64,000 bases of DNA from CAYOZN01 sp964408455 (GTDB lineage Bacteria; Planctomycetota; Phycisphaerae; UBA1845; UTPLA1): positions 186,001 through 250,000 of the forward strand of contig CAYOZN010000001.1 of the NCBI GenBank assembly GCA_964408455.1, in the 5' to 3' direction. Below, in pieces: positions 27,325 to 36,790 of the stretch (position 1 is its first letter; each line of letters begins with the position of its first letter). The notes under the pieces are model-generated. The model had not been told where the DNA came from, ran no database searches, and saw only the letters and a list, made by a program, of their open reading frames with translations. Position numbers and translations under genes: made by a program.

Positions 27325-27927
27325 TCAGCGGACATCGACGCCCAGCACCGCGCCCGGTCGATATCGATAACGCCGCCATCGTACGATGCTAACCAACATG
27401 AGCGTGACGGCCATCCCGAGGTAACTTGCGTAAACCCATTGCATCGGCGCATCCACGCCGGACGTCGTCAAGAAGAAATACGCGCAGACGCCCAGCATCA
27501 GCATCCCAGCGGTCCAAACGCTTCGGATTGTCTCGTGTCCAGTTCGCCCACCGACGACGCTACCCCGGCTCGGATGCCGGTGCTGGAATGCCATGGCGCT
27601 GCATCCAGCCCTCAAGTTGATTTCCATCTCCAGCACTTCGATTCGGCGCAGCGCGTCCTCGAACGAACGAGCGTGGTTGATCGTTACGCGAAGCAGCCAT
27701 ACAACGGCGAGCGGAACCGCCAGCAGCACCACAACGCGCATTTCTGTCGGAAGCGAGGTCACGGCGGCAACAAAGGCCGTGATCGACGCGCCGACCACGG
27801 GTACGCGCCGGTCCAGGGCGCTGAGCCGGAATAGCACCAGGGAATAGAGGACACGGTACTCCTCCAGCATGGCGGTCATCGCCGCCTGGGAATCGGGGGA
27901 GGGATTGGCTTTTTCGGGGCTTCGCAT
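27325..27927 (-). CDS. Hypothetical four-helix membrane protein
   Basis: The 200-residue protein starts with a cytoplasmic helix (MTAMLEEYRVLYSLVLFRLSALDRRV), then two membrane helices (VVGASITAFVAAVTSLP and VVVLLAVPLAVVWLLRV), a loop with FEDALRRIEVLEMEINLRAG, and two more helices (TAGMLMLGVCAYFFLTTSG and WVYASYLGMAVTLMLVSIV). This layout resembles small integral membrane proteins found beside mobile-element cargo, but I cannot name a family. It is convergent with the kinase gene, and 72 nt downstream of the small XRE gene in the same direction. No clear ribosome-binding site supports ATG 27927; the ATG for MTAMLEEY is possible. Confidence 0.5.
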   Translation of the reverse strand: MRSPEKANPSPDSQAAMTAMLEEYRVLYSLVLFRLSALDRRVPVVGASITAFVAAVTSLPTEMRVVVLLAVPLAVVWLLRVTINHARSFEDALRRIEVLEMEINLRAGCSAMAFQHRHPSRGSVVGGRTGHETIRSVWTAGMLMLGVCAYFFLTTSGVDAPMQWVYASYLGMAVTLMLVSIVRWRRYRYRPGAVLGVDVR

Positions 27928-27999
27928 GAGCTTGGTGTCCGCGCTGGCGTCTCAGCCGTGCGTAACACCAAAACCCATCGGGCGCAATCGCTCGCCGCC

Positions 28000-28212
28000 C
28001 TACGGCAGCAGGTCGCGGGGGCGCACGCCCAGTGCCTTGGCGAGCCGGGCCACGTTGACCACCGCGATGTTCTGCTCGCCGCGCTCGATGCGGCCCACGT
28101 AGTTGCGGTGCAGCCCGGACTTGAAGCCCAACTCCTCCTGCGACCAGCCCTTGGCTTCCCGCAACTCCCGCACCTTTTCGCCGACCCATCGTTTGATTTC
28201 TTTCGGTTTCAT
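28000..28212 (-). CDS. XRE-family helix-turn-helix regulator
   Basis: This 70-residue protein is a single Cro/C1 domain: VGEKVRELREAKGWSQEELGFKSGLHRNYVGRIERGEQNIAVVNVARLAKALGVRPRDLLP. ATG 28212 follows AGAGGTGA. It is divergent from the cupin gene at 28297, and a perfect inverted repeat (28237-28264) lies between the two starts, so it very probably represses itself and the cupin gene. Confidence 0.85.
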   Translation of the reverse strand: MKPKEIKRWVGEKVRELREAKGWSQEELGFKSGLHRNYVGRIERGEQNIAVVNVARLAKALGVRPRDLLP

Positions 28213-28236
28213 GGTTCACCTCTTGAAATCACACTC

Positions 28237-28264
28237 ATCGGGTGTACGATCATCTACACCCGAT
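28237..28264. promoter_or_regulatory. Operator: perfect inverted repeat between XRE and cupin genes
   Basis: ATCGGGTGTA (28237-28246) and TACACCCGAT (28255-28264) are perfect reverse complements 8 bp apart, about two helical turns centre to centre, as expected for an XRE dimer. It overlaps the likely promoters of both divergent genes. Confidence 0.75.
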
Positions 28265-28296
28265 AAGTGGTACTGCGGCGAAAGGAGGGTTTTCTT

Positions 28297-29016
28297 ATGG
28301 CCGCCCAGGAAACCGCACTCGCACTGGATTCCGTCACACTCGGCGACGCACAGACCCATTGCCTCGATGGACCGGACCTGCTGGCCCGGTTGCTGGATAC
28401 CGCCGCCGAATACGTCGCCCGCCTGCGAAACCGCGTCGAATCGCAGGAATTAGCACGACGCGTCGCCCTGTTCGGCCGGATTCGCGGCACTGGGCCAGGC
28501 GTCTCGTTCACGCAGATGACCGAACGCCTGCGGGAAGCATTTCCGTTGCCGTTGGTTTCGCCATTTGAGGAATGCGACAGCGTGGCCGGTGCCGTGCTGG
28601 AGGCCCGGACGCTTGTTTGCTCTCGGCGCGATGATGCGATGCTCATTCTGCGGTTCGATGAGCGCTCTCGCGATTTGCCGATGCACGCGCACGAAGATTC
28701 CGAGCGATTCATCTACGTCGCCAGTGGTCGCGGCCTTTTTCACGTCTCCAGCGAATCCGTCGAGGCGTTCACTGGCCGTGAGATTCGGCACGTTCCCGTC
28801 CGTCCGTCCGACGTGCTCATGTTCAGCCGTGGCACGGTGCATACCTTCAGCACCGGCCCCGAACCGTTGTTCCTGCTGTCGTATCACGCGCCCTACGTGC
28901 CGTTGAACGACGAGCGTCAATATGTTCTTCCCGCCGTGCGAGTGTGCCCGGGCCGCACGGCGGACCCGCAGCAATCCCGGATCGCGTGTGAAGCGGCATG
29001 GCTGTGCGTGGCGTGA
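28297..29016 (+). CDS. Cupin-domain protein
   Basis: The 239-residue protein has a C-terminal cupin barrel: LPMHAHEDSERFIYVASGRGLFHVSS (the H-x-H...E metal set) and RPSDVLMFSRGTVHTFSTGPEPLFLLSYHAPYVPL (the second cupin motif with its His). The N-terminal 120 residues include a predicted helical region (LLDTAAEYVARLRNRVESQELARRVALFGRIRGTGPG). ATG 28297 follows AAAGGAGG with 8-nt spacing. It may be a metal-dependent enzyme or a sensor of a small ligand. It is divergent from the XRE regulator and shares its operator. Confidence 0.75.
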   Translation: MAAQETALALDSVTLGDAQTHCLDGPDLLARLLDTAAEYVARLRNRVESQELARRVALFGRIRGTGPGVSFTQMTERLREAFPLPLVSPFEECDSVAGAVLEARTLVCSRRDDAMLILRFDERSRDLPMHAHEDSERFIYVASGRGLFHVSSESVEAFTGREIRHVPVRPSDVLMFSRGTVHTFSTGPEPLFLLSYHAPYVPLNDERQYVLPAVRVCPGRTADPQQSRIACEAAWLCVA

Positions 29017-29110
29017 ATCGGTTGCACGGTTGCGGCGAGGAACCCTCCGGCTCTGGCATTACCGGCAGGCCGGGGGAGGCCGGATGAATGCTCGCCGTCG
29101 CACAGGGCCT

Positions 29111-29179
29111 GCCGTCGCCGCCGCCATCGGGTCCCAAGGGCCTGGCGGCCTCGCCGGGCGAGGACCCGATGGCGACGGC
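29111..29179. terminator. Long GC-rich stem-loop between convergent genes
   Basis: GCCATCGGGTCC (29123-29134) pairs with GGACCCGATGGC (29162-29173), extended by GCCGTC (29111-29116) with GACGGC (29174-29179) past a 6-nt bulge. It lies between the convergent cupin and OLD genes and probably serves as a two-way transcription stop, although no long T-run follows. Confidence 0.45.
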
Positions 29180-29213
29180 TTTAGACGGCAGACCCCGCTG
29201 CAAATCCGCGGCC

Positions 29214-31757
29214 TCAGTCTGGTTGACTACTGGTTAACTCAGAGGAGCCTGAAGCGCCGGATTCCGTAGCCGCTGTTTGCGGTGCTTCGGTTTCGGGATG
29301 AATGGCGGTAGACTGCGCGGCGGTCGCCGCTGACTCCTGCAGCGCCGCTCGCTGCGTTGCGAGCCTCCCCGCATAGTGCATACGTTCTAGCCGCTCGCGG
29401 AAATCCCCATAGTCATGGATGTGATCGCCTAGGTCATCATCTATCTTGAAGTCACGGCGCAGGCCTTGCAGCTCCAGACGGATCTGGTCTGCTTCCTCGC
29501 TATTGTCGAGGGCTGCCTCGATCTCCTCGAAGAGAACGTACGCGTGCTCGTGTTTGGCGCCAATCGCGTGATCCTGCAGGAAGGATGCCTTTGCGCGATT
29601 AACTCGTTCAGACACGCGCTCGGCTGTGAGTTCTCGCTCCGCCTGCCGCTGCATCTGCCTCAGTCGTTGAAACAGTGTCTTCATGTTTGAAGAAAACGCA
29701 CTCATTGCCTGCTGGGAGCCGGGTTCATCCGGACACGCTGCGAGCCGCGAAATCGTCTCAACCACTGCCCGTGCAAATCCGATCTTCTCAATGTGAAGGT
29801 GAGAGTCGATCTTGCGAAGGCATTCTTCAATAGACTTAAAGACACTCTTTCCATCCGACGCCTCCGCCGTGATTGCTTCGGCGCTAATGCGGCTTACTAG
29901 CTCGGTGTCCGCCCCACACACTTCGCTGACGTATCGCTGCGTTGCCTGCACACATATTGCGATAGGAATCAAATCTTCTGTCTCTACAATCGGTCGTCCC
30001 GTTGCACCGTTCACTTTGGCTAGCTCGCCAAGCTGGAGAATGAACTGTTTGTCAACCAAGCCCTTGCGGTGCGGCCCCCCACGCAACAAACCCTGTTTCG
30101 CAGAATCGCCAGCCTCGTCGCTGTCGAGCATCACGATCACCGCTGGCTTTTCGACATCGCGCCCCCTGGCGAGGTAAACCAGATAGGGAATATGCGAGGC
30201 ACCGCTGGCTGGCACGATAGTAATGTGATTCAGGTCCAACGTGTGCAGCTCGGGTACTAGGGTGGCCCGAAGGTACGTGGCCGCGCCGGCGAGTAGGATT
30301 TGGTCCGCCGGTCCCTCGACCATCAGGTTGCAATTGCCGATAAACGTCGTCTCGCCCACGAACGAGCCGAATGCCGAACGAAGCGGCTCATAGTGATTGC
30401 GTGACGCATCGCGAACAACGCGTGTTCCTTCGGCGCCGACGCCCTTCTCCAGTACGCGGATGCGTTCGCCGTGATTCTTGTCAATCAGAAACGGGGAATG
30501 AGTGACGTAGATTAGCTGTATCGGAGTTGCAGCATCCTGCGGATTGGCGAACGCGTCGAAAATCTTCAAGAGATCCTGTTGGCCCTGATTCGACAAGAAA
30601 GCATCGGGCTCATCCATAAGCAAAATCTCGCGGCGGTCGCTCCGACGCTCGTGTGCTAAGTATTGAATGTAGTAGCTCAGGAAGTAGCGTAACCCGCTGC
30701 TACGTTCTCCGAATGCGTACTCGGTTTCGGTACGGTCGCGGATCGTGAAGACGAGGTCGTACTCACGCGGGGAGACCAGTAGGCGGAAATGTCGATCTTG
30801 CACCCACCAGTGTGGAAAATTTAGCGTCGCTTGGAGAGCGTCGTTAATCTTGTCGATGATACTATTCGCAAACGCGTCCTTTCCGTCGCGGAGCGCACGA
30901 TACAATTCTTGCAGTGCTTCTGGATCGACCTTTGCAACCGTGCGGATGAGATCTCGCGCCAAGTCGAGTTCAGCCGCGCGCTGCTGTGACTCTCGACCTT
31001 GAGCATCATTCGACTCCCCGTAGTTTGCAAGCCCGGCCATGTCCTGGACGATCTTGTCGGCTGATTGAGTGACTGTCTCTTTCGTCCTAAACCATTCGAT
31101 GTGGCTCAGCACGGTCTCGAATAAGCCGACGCGCTGCTGACGGGGCAGCGATTCCAAGCCCCCTGACGACCGGTTTTCATCGGCAAGAAACCTGATCGGG
31201 ACACTTTCGGGAAGTGCGACGCTCTCCCGCAGACGGAAGACCGTTGGGAGCAGTTTAAGGAGGGCATTCGGTTTTGTGACGGAGTGCGCCTTGTAACCGT
31301 CGGAAGTCGGCATGTAGACGGTGATGTCGCTTCGGCCCGTTCGAAAAACAAGAAAGTGATCGAAGGCGTTCATCCTGTCGAGACCACACGCATCGGCAAT
31401 AGCATCGCGCTCGTCGCGTCCAATCCCGGCCCATTCAAATCCAAAGTCGGGCCATCGCATTTGTCCCTGTTCCACGGCGAAAAACTGCGAATAGCGACAG
31501 AAGTCGCCGCGCTCGATGTCGGCTCCTGAAAGGCCTTTCTCGATGGCGGTCAACATGTGCGTCTTCCCCGACTCGTTCGCGCCTACGATCGTCGTGATCT
31601 TCGGGTCGATGGGAATGGAAACGTATGGATACCAAAGCCCGTCCATAACCAACTCCCACGGGCGGCGTACATGGACCTTGGCGTCGTATTTGCGCAAGTA
31701 GTCGAAATTGAACGACTTGTAGAAGCGAATGAGGACGGTCTTTAGGTACATGTTCAT
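29214..31757 (-). CDS. OLD-family ATPase/TOPRIM nuclease
   Basis: The 847-residue protein joins an N-terminal ABC-type ATPase and a C-terminal TOPRIM domain. Walker A is VGANESGKT near residue 60, the signature region is FGERSSGLRYFLSYY, Walker B is EILLMDEPDAFLSNQGQQDLL, and the H-loop is IYVTHSPFLI. TOPRIM motifs follow: NLMVEGPADQILLAG and VIMLDSDEAGDSAKQGLL. This is the architecture of OLD (overcoming lysogenisation defect) nucleases and of GajA. No UvrD partner adjoins it, so it is a stand-alone (class 1-like) OLD, probably anti-phage or anti-plasmid. ATG 31757 is chosen; the upstream extension to 31805 has no better ribosome-binding site. Confidence 0.85.
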   Translation of the reverse strand: MNMYLKTVLIRFYKSFNFDYLRKYDAKVHVRRPWELVMDGLWYPYVSIPIDPKITTIVGANESGKTHMLTAIEKGLSGADIERGDFCRYSQFFAVEQGQMRWPDFGFEWAGIGRDERDAIADACGLDRMNAFDHFLVFRTGRSDITVYMPTSDGYKAHSVTKPNALLKLLPTVFRLRESVALPESVPIRFLADENRSSGGLESLPRQQRVGLFETVLSHIEWFRTKETVTQSADKIVQDMAGLANYGESNDAQGRESQQRAAELDLARDLIRTVAKVDPEALQELYRALRDGKDAFANSIIDKINDALQATLNFPHWWVQDRHFRLLVSPREYDLVFTIRDRTETEYAFGERSSGLRYFLSYYIQYLAHERRSDRREILLMDEPDAFLSNQGQQDLLKIFDAFANPQDAATPIQLIYVTHSPFLIDKNHGERIRVLEKGVGAEGTRVVRDASRNHYEPLRSAFGSFVGETTFIGNCNLMVEGPADQILLAGAATYLRATLVPELHTLDLNHITIVPASGASHIPYLVYLARGRDVEKPAVIVMLDSDEAGDSAKQGLLRGGPHRKGLVDKQFILQLGELAKVNGATGRPIVETEDLIPIAICVQATQRYVSEVCGADTELVSRISAEAITAEASDGKSVFKSIEECLRKIDSHLHIEKIGFARAVVETISRLAACPDEPGSQQAMSAFSSNMKTLFQRLRQMQRQAERELTAERVSERVNRAKASFLQDHAIGAKHEHAYVLFEEIEAALDNSEEADQIRLELQGLRRDFKIDDDLGDHIHDYGDFRERLERMHYAGRLATQRAALQESAATAAQSTAIHPETEAPQTAATESGASGSSELTSSQPD

Positions 31758-32218
31758 TTCCGTAAGGTGCCTGGCCAGCTCGGCGCGACAGTCCCACCTG
31801 GGCACCGGCTTGGCGTCATTTTCGTCTGCACATGCGGCCCTCGCAAGGTCAACTCGTTGGATTTCGGCAGTGGCTTTCCATCGAATGGGATGACGACCGC
31901 TGTCGATGTCCCAATGATGCCCCCTGCATGTATCAACGCTCCTTGACGGTTGCCCTCAGAGAATGCTACGGTCGGCCCGCAAGCAGTTCTTTCCCACAGC
32001 CGCGTTTCGCGGCGCCTCATCCCGGTAACACCTGACGCATCCTCTCAGGCTTGACGCGACGGGCTGTCCGTTTCGCCCGGGAGGAGTGGCGTGCTGACAA
32101 GGTTGAGCAGGAAGGAGGTGATTGCCCAAAACGAATCGGCGCTTCGAGCGGCGGTCGGACGCTGCACGTTCGCGGCGTTCCGACGCTGCCCGCGGCGCGT
32201 AATCAGGAGCAGGAGTCC
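31758..32218. other. Divergent intergenic region, no gene seen
   Basis: This 460-bp region separates the leftward OLD gene from the rightward small-protein gene. Short open frames have no recognisable features. It probably carries the two promoters; I could not fix either. Confidence 0.4.
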
Positions 32219-32515
32219 ATGAGTGAAGTCGATGCATACAGCCCCCGAGGGGCAGGAGAAGACAACATGCCCAAGGAAAAGGACAAAGAGAAACCCGCCC
32301 ATGAGGTGCGGCTCGGCCGCATCAAGGCCACGATCTGGGCGAATGAGGTAGAAGGCGGCGTGCGGCACAACGTGCAGCTTCGCCGGCTATACAAGGACGG
32401 CGACAACTGGGCGCAGTCCGACTCGTTCGGCCGCGACGACCTTCCGCTGGTTGCCAAGGTCACCGACATGGCCCACACGTGGATTTTCGAACGCGGACAG
32501 GACAAGCAGTCCTGA
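32219..32515 (+). CDS. Small hypothetical protein, member 2 of the element-borne family
   Basis: The 98-residue protein has the family core VRLGRIKATIWANEVEGGVRHNVQLRRLYKDGDNWAQSDSFGRDDLPLVAKVTDMAHTWIFER. The conserved points are W40, the DGD-x-W box, SFGRDDL and the AH-x-W ending. Position 32219 is preceded by AGGAG repeats; a second start at 32267 (MPKEKDK) also has AGGAG upstream. It is related to the gene at 23210 and to the decayed copies at 38651 and 39689. Small size, and no cysteine or membrane segment, suggest a cytosolic binding protein. Function unknown. Confidence 0.65.
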   Translation: MSEVDAYSPRGAGEDNMPKEKDKEKPAHEVRLGRIKATIWANEVEGGVRHNVQLRRLYKDGDNWAQSDSFGRDDLPLVAKVTDMAHTWIFERGQDKQS

Positions 32516-32771
32516 CCGCTCACGCGAGAGGTTGGTTCCGGGCGTCATCCCGGCGGCACGCCATCCTCTCGCTTGCGCCAATCCCACGCCGATTCAGCAC
32601 CATCGATGCTGGACCGTCGTGGAAGCGCTTTGTTCCTTTCAATCGACGCTCGGGCAGATGAACACACGACCGCTCTCGTCCGCTGGCCGTTCATTGTTAG
32701 TGGCCGAGACCGGTGGTGCACATCCGGGCCTCTTACAGGTTCAACACACTCTTTGAAAGGAGCAAATCACC

Positions 32772-33866
32772 ATGCAGAATCTCACGCGTGCTCACGATGA
32801 GCTATTTTCACGCGGGGCCGACGAGTCCTTCGCGACGTTGCAGGATCTCTGGCAACATTGCCAGGACGAGAAGCAGCGCTCGGTGGACCGCTGGCACCCG
32901 CCCCAAGCCATCAAGACCGAACCGACCGGTGGACGCTTTCGCATCGCGCTCGGCGACGACGGGACGTTCGACATGAATGAGTGGAGCTATTCGCAGCTCT
33001 GCCGGCTGGCTGGCGTGAACAAGGACACGCTCAACCGCGTGTCCGCCGCGACGGCCAGCCAGATATTCTTCGAGACGTTGCCGCGCGATGGCAAGCCGCT
33101 CCAGGCACTGACTATGGAGAGCACTGTTCGCGCCATGCACGGCGCCGCCTACACGCGGCTCTACAACGCGGATCTGCTGTCGATGGTCCGCGAGTTCGCG
33201 ACTGACTTCCAGCCGCCTCAGAGGGCCGGCCGGCCGACAGTGACGCGAACCGAGACCGATGACGATGTCCCGTTCGACGCCGACCCGGCGCCGGAGGAGC
33301 CGCGCGGCACGGGACTGTACTGCGGCGAGCAGGACATGTTCTGCTTTCTGATCGACCCAACCGGCTGGGCCGAGATCAATGGCGAGGCCTTCGCGCCGGG
33401 GTTCTTTCTCTGGAACAGCGAGGTCGGCCGGCGATCCGTAGGCATCCAGACTTTCTGGTTCCAGGCCGTCTGCGCGAACCACATCGTCTGGGATGCCGTG
33501 GAGGTCGTCGAGTTCAGCCGCAAGCACACGGCCAACGTACACGAGTGCTTCGGGCAAATTCGCACGATCATTGAGAAGCTGACCGCTCGGCGCGACGAGC
33601 GCCGTGACGGCTTTGCTTCGGTCATGCGCAAGGCGATGGAAACCCAGCTAGGCTCCAACGCCGAAGACGTGCTCAAGGTGTTGGCGAAGCAGGGCATCGC
33701 CCGTGCGGCAGCCAAGGAAGCGGTTGAGATCGCCGCCCGCCGGGGTCGCTTCACGATCTTCTGTCTGGTCGATGCCCTGACAAGGCTGGCAGGCAAGGTC
33801 AAGAACGCCGGCGACCGCACCGAAGCCGACGGAAAGGCCAGCCAGCTCTTGGCGCTGGCAGCGTGA
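32772..33866 (+). CDS. DUF932 (phage/plasmid-like) protein
   Basis: The 364-residue protein fits the DUF932 family, which is widespread on plasmids, phages and integrative elements. Visible features are the N-terminal FRIALGDDGTFDMNEWSYSQLCRLAGVNKDTLNRVSAATASQIF region, the central GLYCGEQDMFCFLIDPTGWAEINGEAFAPGFFLWNSEVGRRSVGIQTFWFQAVCANHIVWDA block, and a helical C-terminus. ATG 32772 follows AAAGGAG. Molecular role unknown. Neighbouring ParB and small genes share its direction. Confidence 0.8.
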   Translation: MQNLTRAHDELFSRGADESFATLQDLWQHCQDEKQRSVDRWHPPQAIKTEPTGGRFRIALGDDGTFDMNEWSYSQLCRLAGVNKDTLNRVSAATASQIFFETLPRDGKPLQALTMESTVRAMHGAAYTRLYNADLLSMVREFATDFQPPQRAGRPTVTRTETDDDVPFDADPAPEEPRGTGLYCGEQDMFCFLIDPTGWAEINGEAFAPGFFLWNSEVGRRSVGIQTFWFQAVCANHIVWDAVEVVEFSRKHTANVHECFGQIRTIIEKLTARRDERRDGFASVMRKAMETQLGSNAEDVLKVLAKQGIARAAAKEAVEIAARRGRFTIFCLVDALTRLAGKVKNAGDRTEADGKASQLLALAA

Positions 33867-34012
33867 TTTCGAATTCAACCTACGGTTTCTTCAAAGGCCC
33901 ACGCACCACCGGGCCTCACTTCCAATTGGTTACTGCTGATCGGGTTGTTTCTCCTCTTCATTGACTTGTCGCACCACTTGCGCTTGGCGCGCTTTTGTGT
34001 CACCTTGGTGGC

Positions 34013-34243
34013 ATGGCTCATCTTTACGTCATTTATCCCTCCGACCCCGAAGTCACCCAATATCGGGCTGCTTGTCACGAAAACATCGAGTTCGTATTGG
34101 AAATGTTGGAAGCGATGCGCATCGAAGCCGACTTGGTCGGCGACTTCGATGCCGCTCGCTTTTGGGGCGGCGCCATTAACGTAATCGCCGCCTTCGGTCC
34201 GCGAGGCACGGCGTCCGGTCGCATCCAAACGGCTGGCCGCTGA
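34013..34243 (+). CDS. Small hypothetical protein
   Basis: The 76-residue frame MAHLYVIYPSDPEVTQYRAACHENIEFVLEMLEAMRIEADLVGDFDAARFWGGAINVIAAF has balanced composition and predicted helices, unlike the Arg/Pro-rich chance frames around it. The tail after GPRGTAS is less convincing. A start at 33995 is also open. The only upstream signal is a weak TTGGTGG. The rest of 33867-34545 has no other gene. Confidence 0.4.
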   Translation: MAHLYVIYPSDPEVTQYRAACHENIEFVLEMLEAMRIEADLVGDFDAARFWGGAINVIAAFGPRGTASGRIQTAGR

Positions 34244-34545
34244 ATTCGTCGCGAGCAAGCGACTCACGCCCGCGTCGAACGCTCGGTCTTCCATTTGATC
34301 GTGATTCGTGGCACCCTTGGGCTGTTCATCTTTTTCATTTTGGCCCTGGTAGACGGCTGAACATCGCAGACGCTCGCGGAGGAACTGCGCGAGTGGCTGC
34401 CGTGTCGTACGCATGAAGGTTCTTGATCAGCATCGACGGGCACCATTCCAACGCGCCAATCCCCCAGTCCACGCAGGGCCCGGGCCGGTTTCTCCGGCCA
34501 AGCGGCCGGCGGTTCGCCCCTTCACTTATCAATAGGAGTCATGTC

Positions 34546-36351
34546 ATGCCCACTGCCACGAAGAAAAGGGAAAAACGTCAGGCCGCGCCACGGGTGCAGC
34601 TGCTCCCCGTGGACCGGTTGCATCCAGCCGCTGAAAACGGCCGCAAGCCGGTCAGCGAGCGTTCGCTGAAGTCGCTGGCTCGCTCAATTAGGAAGAACGG
34701 CGTGTTGCAGCCAATCGTCGTGCGGATTCATCCGACCGAATCCGACACGTGGGAGATTCGGGCAGGCTATCGGCGCTGGCGGGCAGCCAAGCTCGCCGGG
34801 CTGGAGAAGATTCCAGCGATCGTAAGGGAGCTGGACGACGCATCAGCGTTGAACGTCACGATTACCGAGAATCTCCAGCGCGAGAATCTGCATCCGCTGG
34901 AAGAGGCTGCCGTGATCCAGCAGGCCTTCGACCGAGGATACGATGTCGAAACCGTAGCCGGACAGCTTGGCAAGACACCGCAATTCGTCGCCCGGCGGGC
35001 CGCACTGACGCGGCTCGTCGAGGTCTGGCGAAAAGAAGTGCTGAAGCCCGGATCCCCGGCGAGTCGTTTCTCGCCCGCGCACCTGGAATTGATCGCACGG
35101 TTGCCCGAAGAGACCCAGTTGGTGTTGGCGGGGGATGGATTCTACTCCGTCTTCGGTCGGGGATTTCCGACGGTGGATGAACTACGCCGCATCATCGACA
35201 CCGGGCTGCATTCGTTTGCTGCTATGCCGTGGCCAGTCGCGGACGAGACGCTCGACCCGCAGGCCGGGGCCTGTACCAATTGTCCCAAGCGCTCGGGCGC
35301 TCAGCCGCTGCTCTTCGACCCAAGCGAAGTGGGAGAGAATGGCAAAGCGGCGAAAGCCGATCGGTGTCTCGACCCATTCTGTTTTGACCGGAAGCTCGTG
35401 GCCTATGTCCGACGCGCTGAGGCCGAGCATCGAGCGGTGCATCCCGACCTCACTCTGGTGCAGGTTGGCAGCGACCGGATGGGCCCGGTCAGCCAGGAGG
35501 CGTTTGGTGAATCGGCACGCCGCATGTATGCACCGACGTTCGTGAAGCCGAGTCACCCGAACGCGGTGCCCGTAATGCAGATCGATGGTCCGAAGGCTGG
35601 GAAGCTCGCCTACATCGATAACGGCCGCACACCCGTTGTCGACGACGGTAACGGAAAGCGTCGGAAAAAGAGCGCGAATGGCAAACCGAAACCGGCTTCG
35701 CTGGTGGAACGTCGCGACAAGCATCAACGCCGCCGTATGGCATTCGTGGTGAAGCAAATCGAAGCTCGGCTGCGTGAGATGAACGTCGAGGACGTCGCGG
35801 CGGCGCTTAAGTCGCGAAAGCAGACGAGCGATTCGGAGCACGACGCACCGGAAGTCGTTCCATTGTTGCTGGCCTTTGGCACGACGCAGCGATTCGACCG
35901 GCCCTTTCACGGTGAACCGTGGCGAACTTACGACGAAATCCGCTGGACGGCCAAGGCTGAGCTGGCCGTGAACGCTGTTCATGACGTGATTCAAATCTGG
36001 ACGCGTCGACTCATTGTCCACGACAACAATCAGATCGACCTGCAATTTGGCGAAGCCCGCCGCGTGTGCCAGATGCTCGGCATGGACTTCGCGGAGGTCG
36101 AAGCCGCTGCGGTCCAAGCGTTGCCGCAGCCCAAGAGCTGGGGTTTGCCGCCGGAGGAAGTGCACTCGTGCAAATTGCCAGTGGAACCGCTCACATCCGA
36201 GGCGTCAACTGATCCACCGACCGCAGGCAGTCGTGATGTTGGAGCCGTGACGGCCGACGACAAGGGCTCGGCGCGCGGAAAGGCGGCTCGAAGGAAGCGG
36301 CCACAGCGTGGCAAGTCGCGCCGCAGTCGCAAGCGTGTCAGTGGGACGTAA
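34546..36351 (+). CDS. parB: ParB/RepB/Spo0J-family protein
   Basis: The 601-residue protein begins with a ParB CTPase/N-domain: VQLLPVDRLHPAAENGRKPVSERSLKSLARSIRKNGVLQPIVVR, then GYRRWRAAKLAGLEKIPAIV and ENLQRENLHPLEEAAVIQQAF, followed by an HTH (VETVAGQLGKTPQFVARRAALTRL). A middle segment has CTNCPKRSGAQPLLFD and CLDPFCFDRK (paired cysteines, perhaps a zinc site). The C-terminus is very Lys/Arg-rich. ParB proteins usually run about 300 residues, so this is a long plasmid/ICE form, as seen with DUF3560-like or regulatory ParBs. ATG 34546 follows AGGAG. No parA is adjacent; the ParA at 62 kb is on the other strand. Confidence 0.85.
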   Translation: MPTATKKREKRQAAPRVQLLPVDRLHPAAENGRKPVSERSLKSLARSIRKNGVLQPIVVRIHPTESDTWEIRAGYRRWRAAKLAGLEKIPAIVRELDDASALNVTITENLQRENLHPLEEAAVIQQAFDRGYDVETVAGQLGKTPQFVARRAALTRLVEVWRKEVLKPGSPASRFSPAHLELIARLPEETQLVLAGDGFYSVFGRGFPTVDELRRIIDTGLHSFAAMPWPVADETLDPQAGACTNCPKRSGAQPLLFDPSEVGENGKAAKADRCLDPFCFDRKLVAYVRRAEAEHRAVHPDLTLVQVGSDRMGPVSQEAFGESARRMYAPTFVKPSHPNAVPVMQIDGPKAGKLAYIDNGRTPVVDDGNGKRRKKSANGKPKPASLVERRDKHQRRRMAFVVKQIEARLREMNVEDVAAALKSRKQTSDSEHDAPEVVPLLLAFGTTQRFDRPFHGEPWRTYDEIRWTAKAELAVNAVHDVIQIWTRRLIVHDNNQIDLQFGEARRVCQMLGMDFAEVEAAAVQALPQPKSWGLPPEEVHSCKLPVEPLTSEASTDPPTAGSRDVGAVTADDKGSARGKAARRKRPQRGKSRRSRKRVSGT

Positions 36352-36360
36352 CACCACGAG

Positions 36361-36400
36361 GCACTCAGCGGCGTAAGCCGCCGTTGAGTGCTCACCTTTT
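36361..36400 (+). terminator. Rho-independent terminator of parB
   Basis: GCACTCAGCGGCG (36361-36373) pairs with CGCCGTTGAGTGC (36379-36391), one G-T wobble, 5-nt loop, followed by TTTT at 36397-36400. Confidence 0.85.
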
Positions 36401-36540
36401 ATACTCCGGCCTGCATATGGTTTGACGCGCGTACGACAGGGAGCTGCGATCGTCTTGGAAACCGCTGGCGACCAAGTCCCGCAATCGGCCAGCGGACGCC
36501 ACGTTCAGAGGAATTCCGTTGCAATAAGAGCACTCCCTTC

Positions 36541-36790
36541 TTAAGTGTGCAACGCCACGAAGAGCAAGCCGACACCGAAAGCGAGCCAACTTCTCCCGTT
36601 CCAGGCAAGCAGCCCGGCATAAACTGGCAACGCCCACTCGGTCGACTGGGGATGGGCGATTATCAGACATGCGGCGAGTGCGACGACGGCGGGGGCCATA
36701 AGCCGTTGCATGCCATAACTCGCCCTGAAAGTCCAATTTGCTCCGGCTGCGATCTGGCTCAACCAGACGCCCAATTCCGCGCTACGACGA
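36541..36790. repeat. Direct repeat flanking the helicase gene, left copy
   Basis: About 250 bp here is clearly alignable with 38469-38715 on the same strand, including long shared words such as CCCGTTCCAGGC and GCTCCGGCTGCGA / GCCCCGGCTGCGA, and encodes related peptides on both strands. The UvrD-like gene lies between the copies. Confidence 0.6.
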
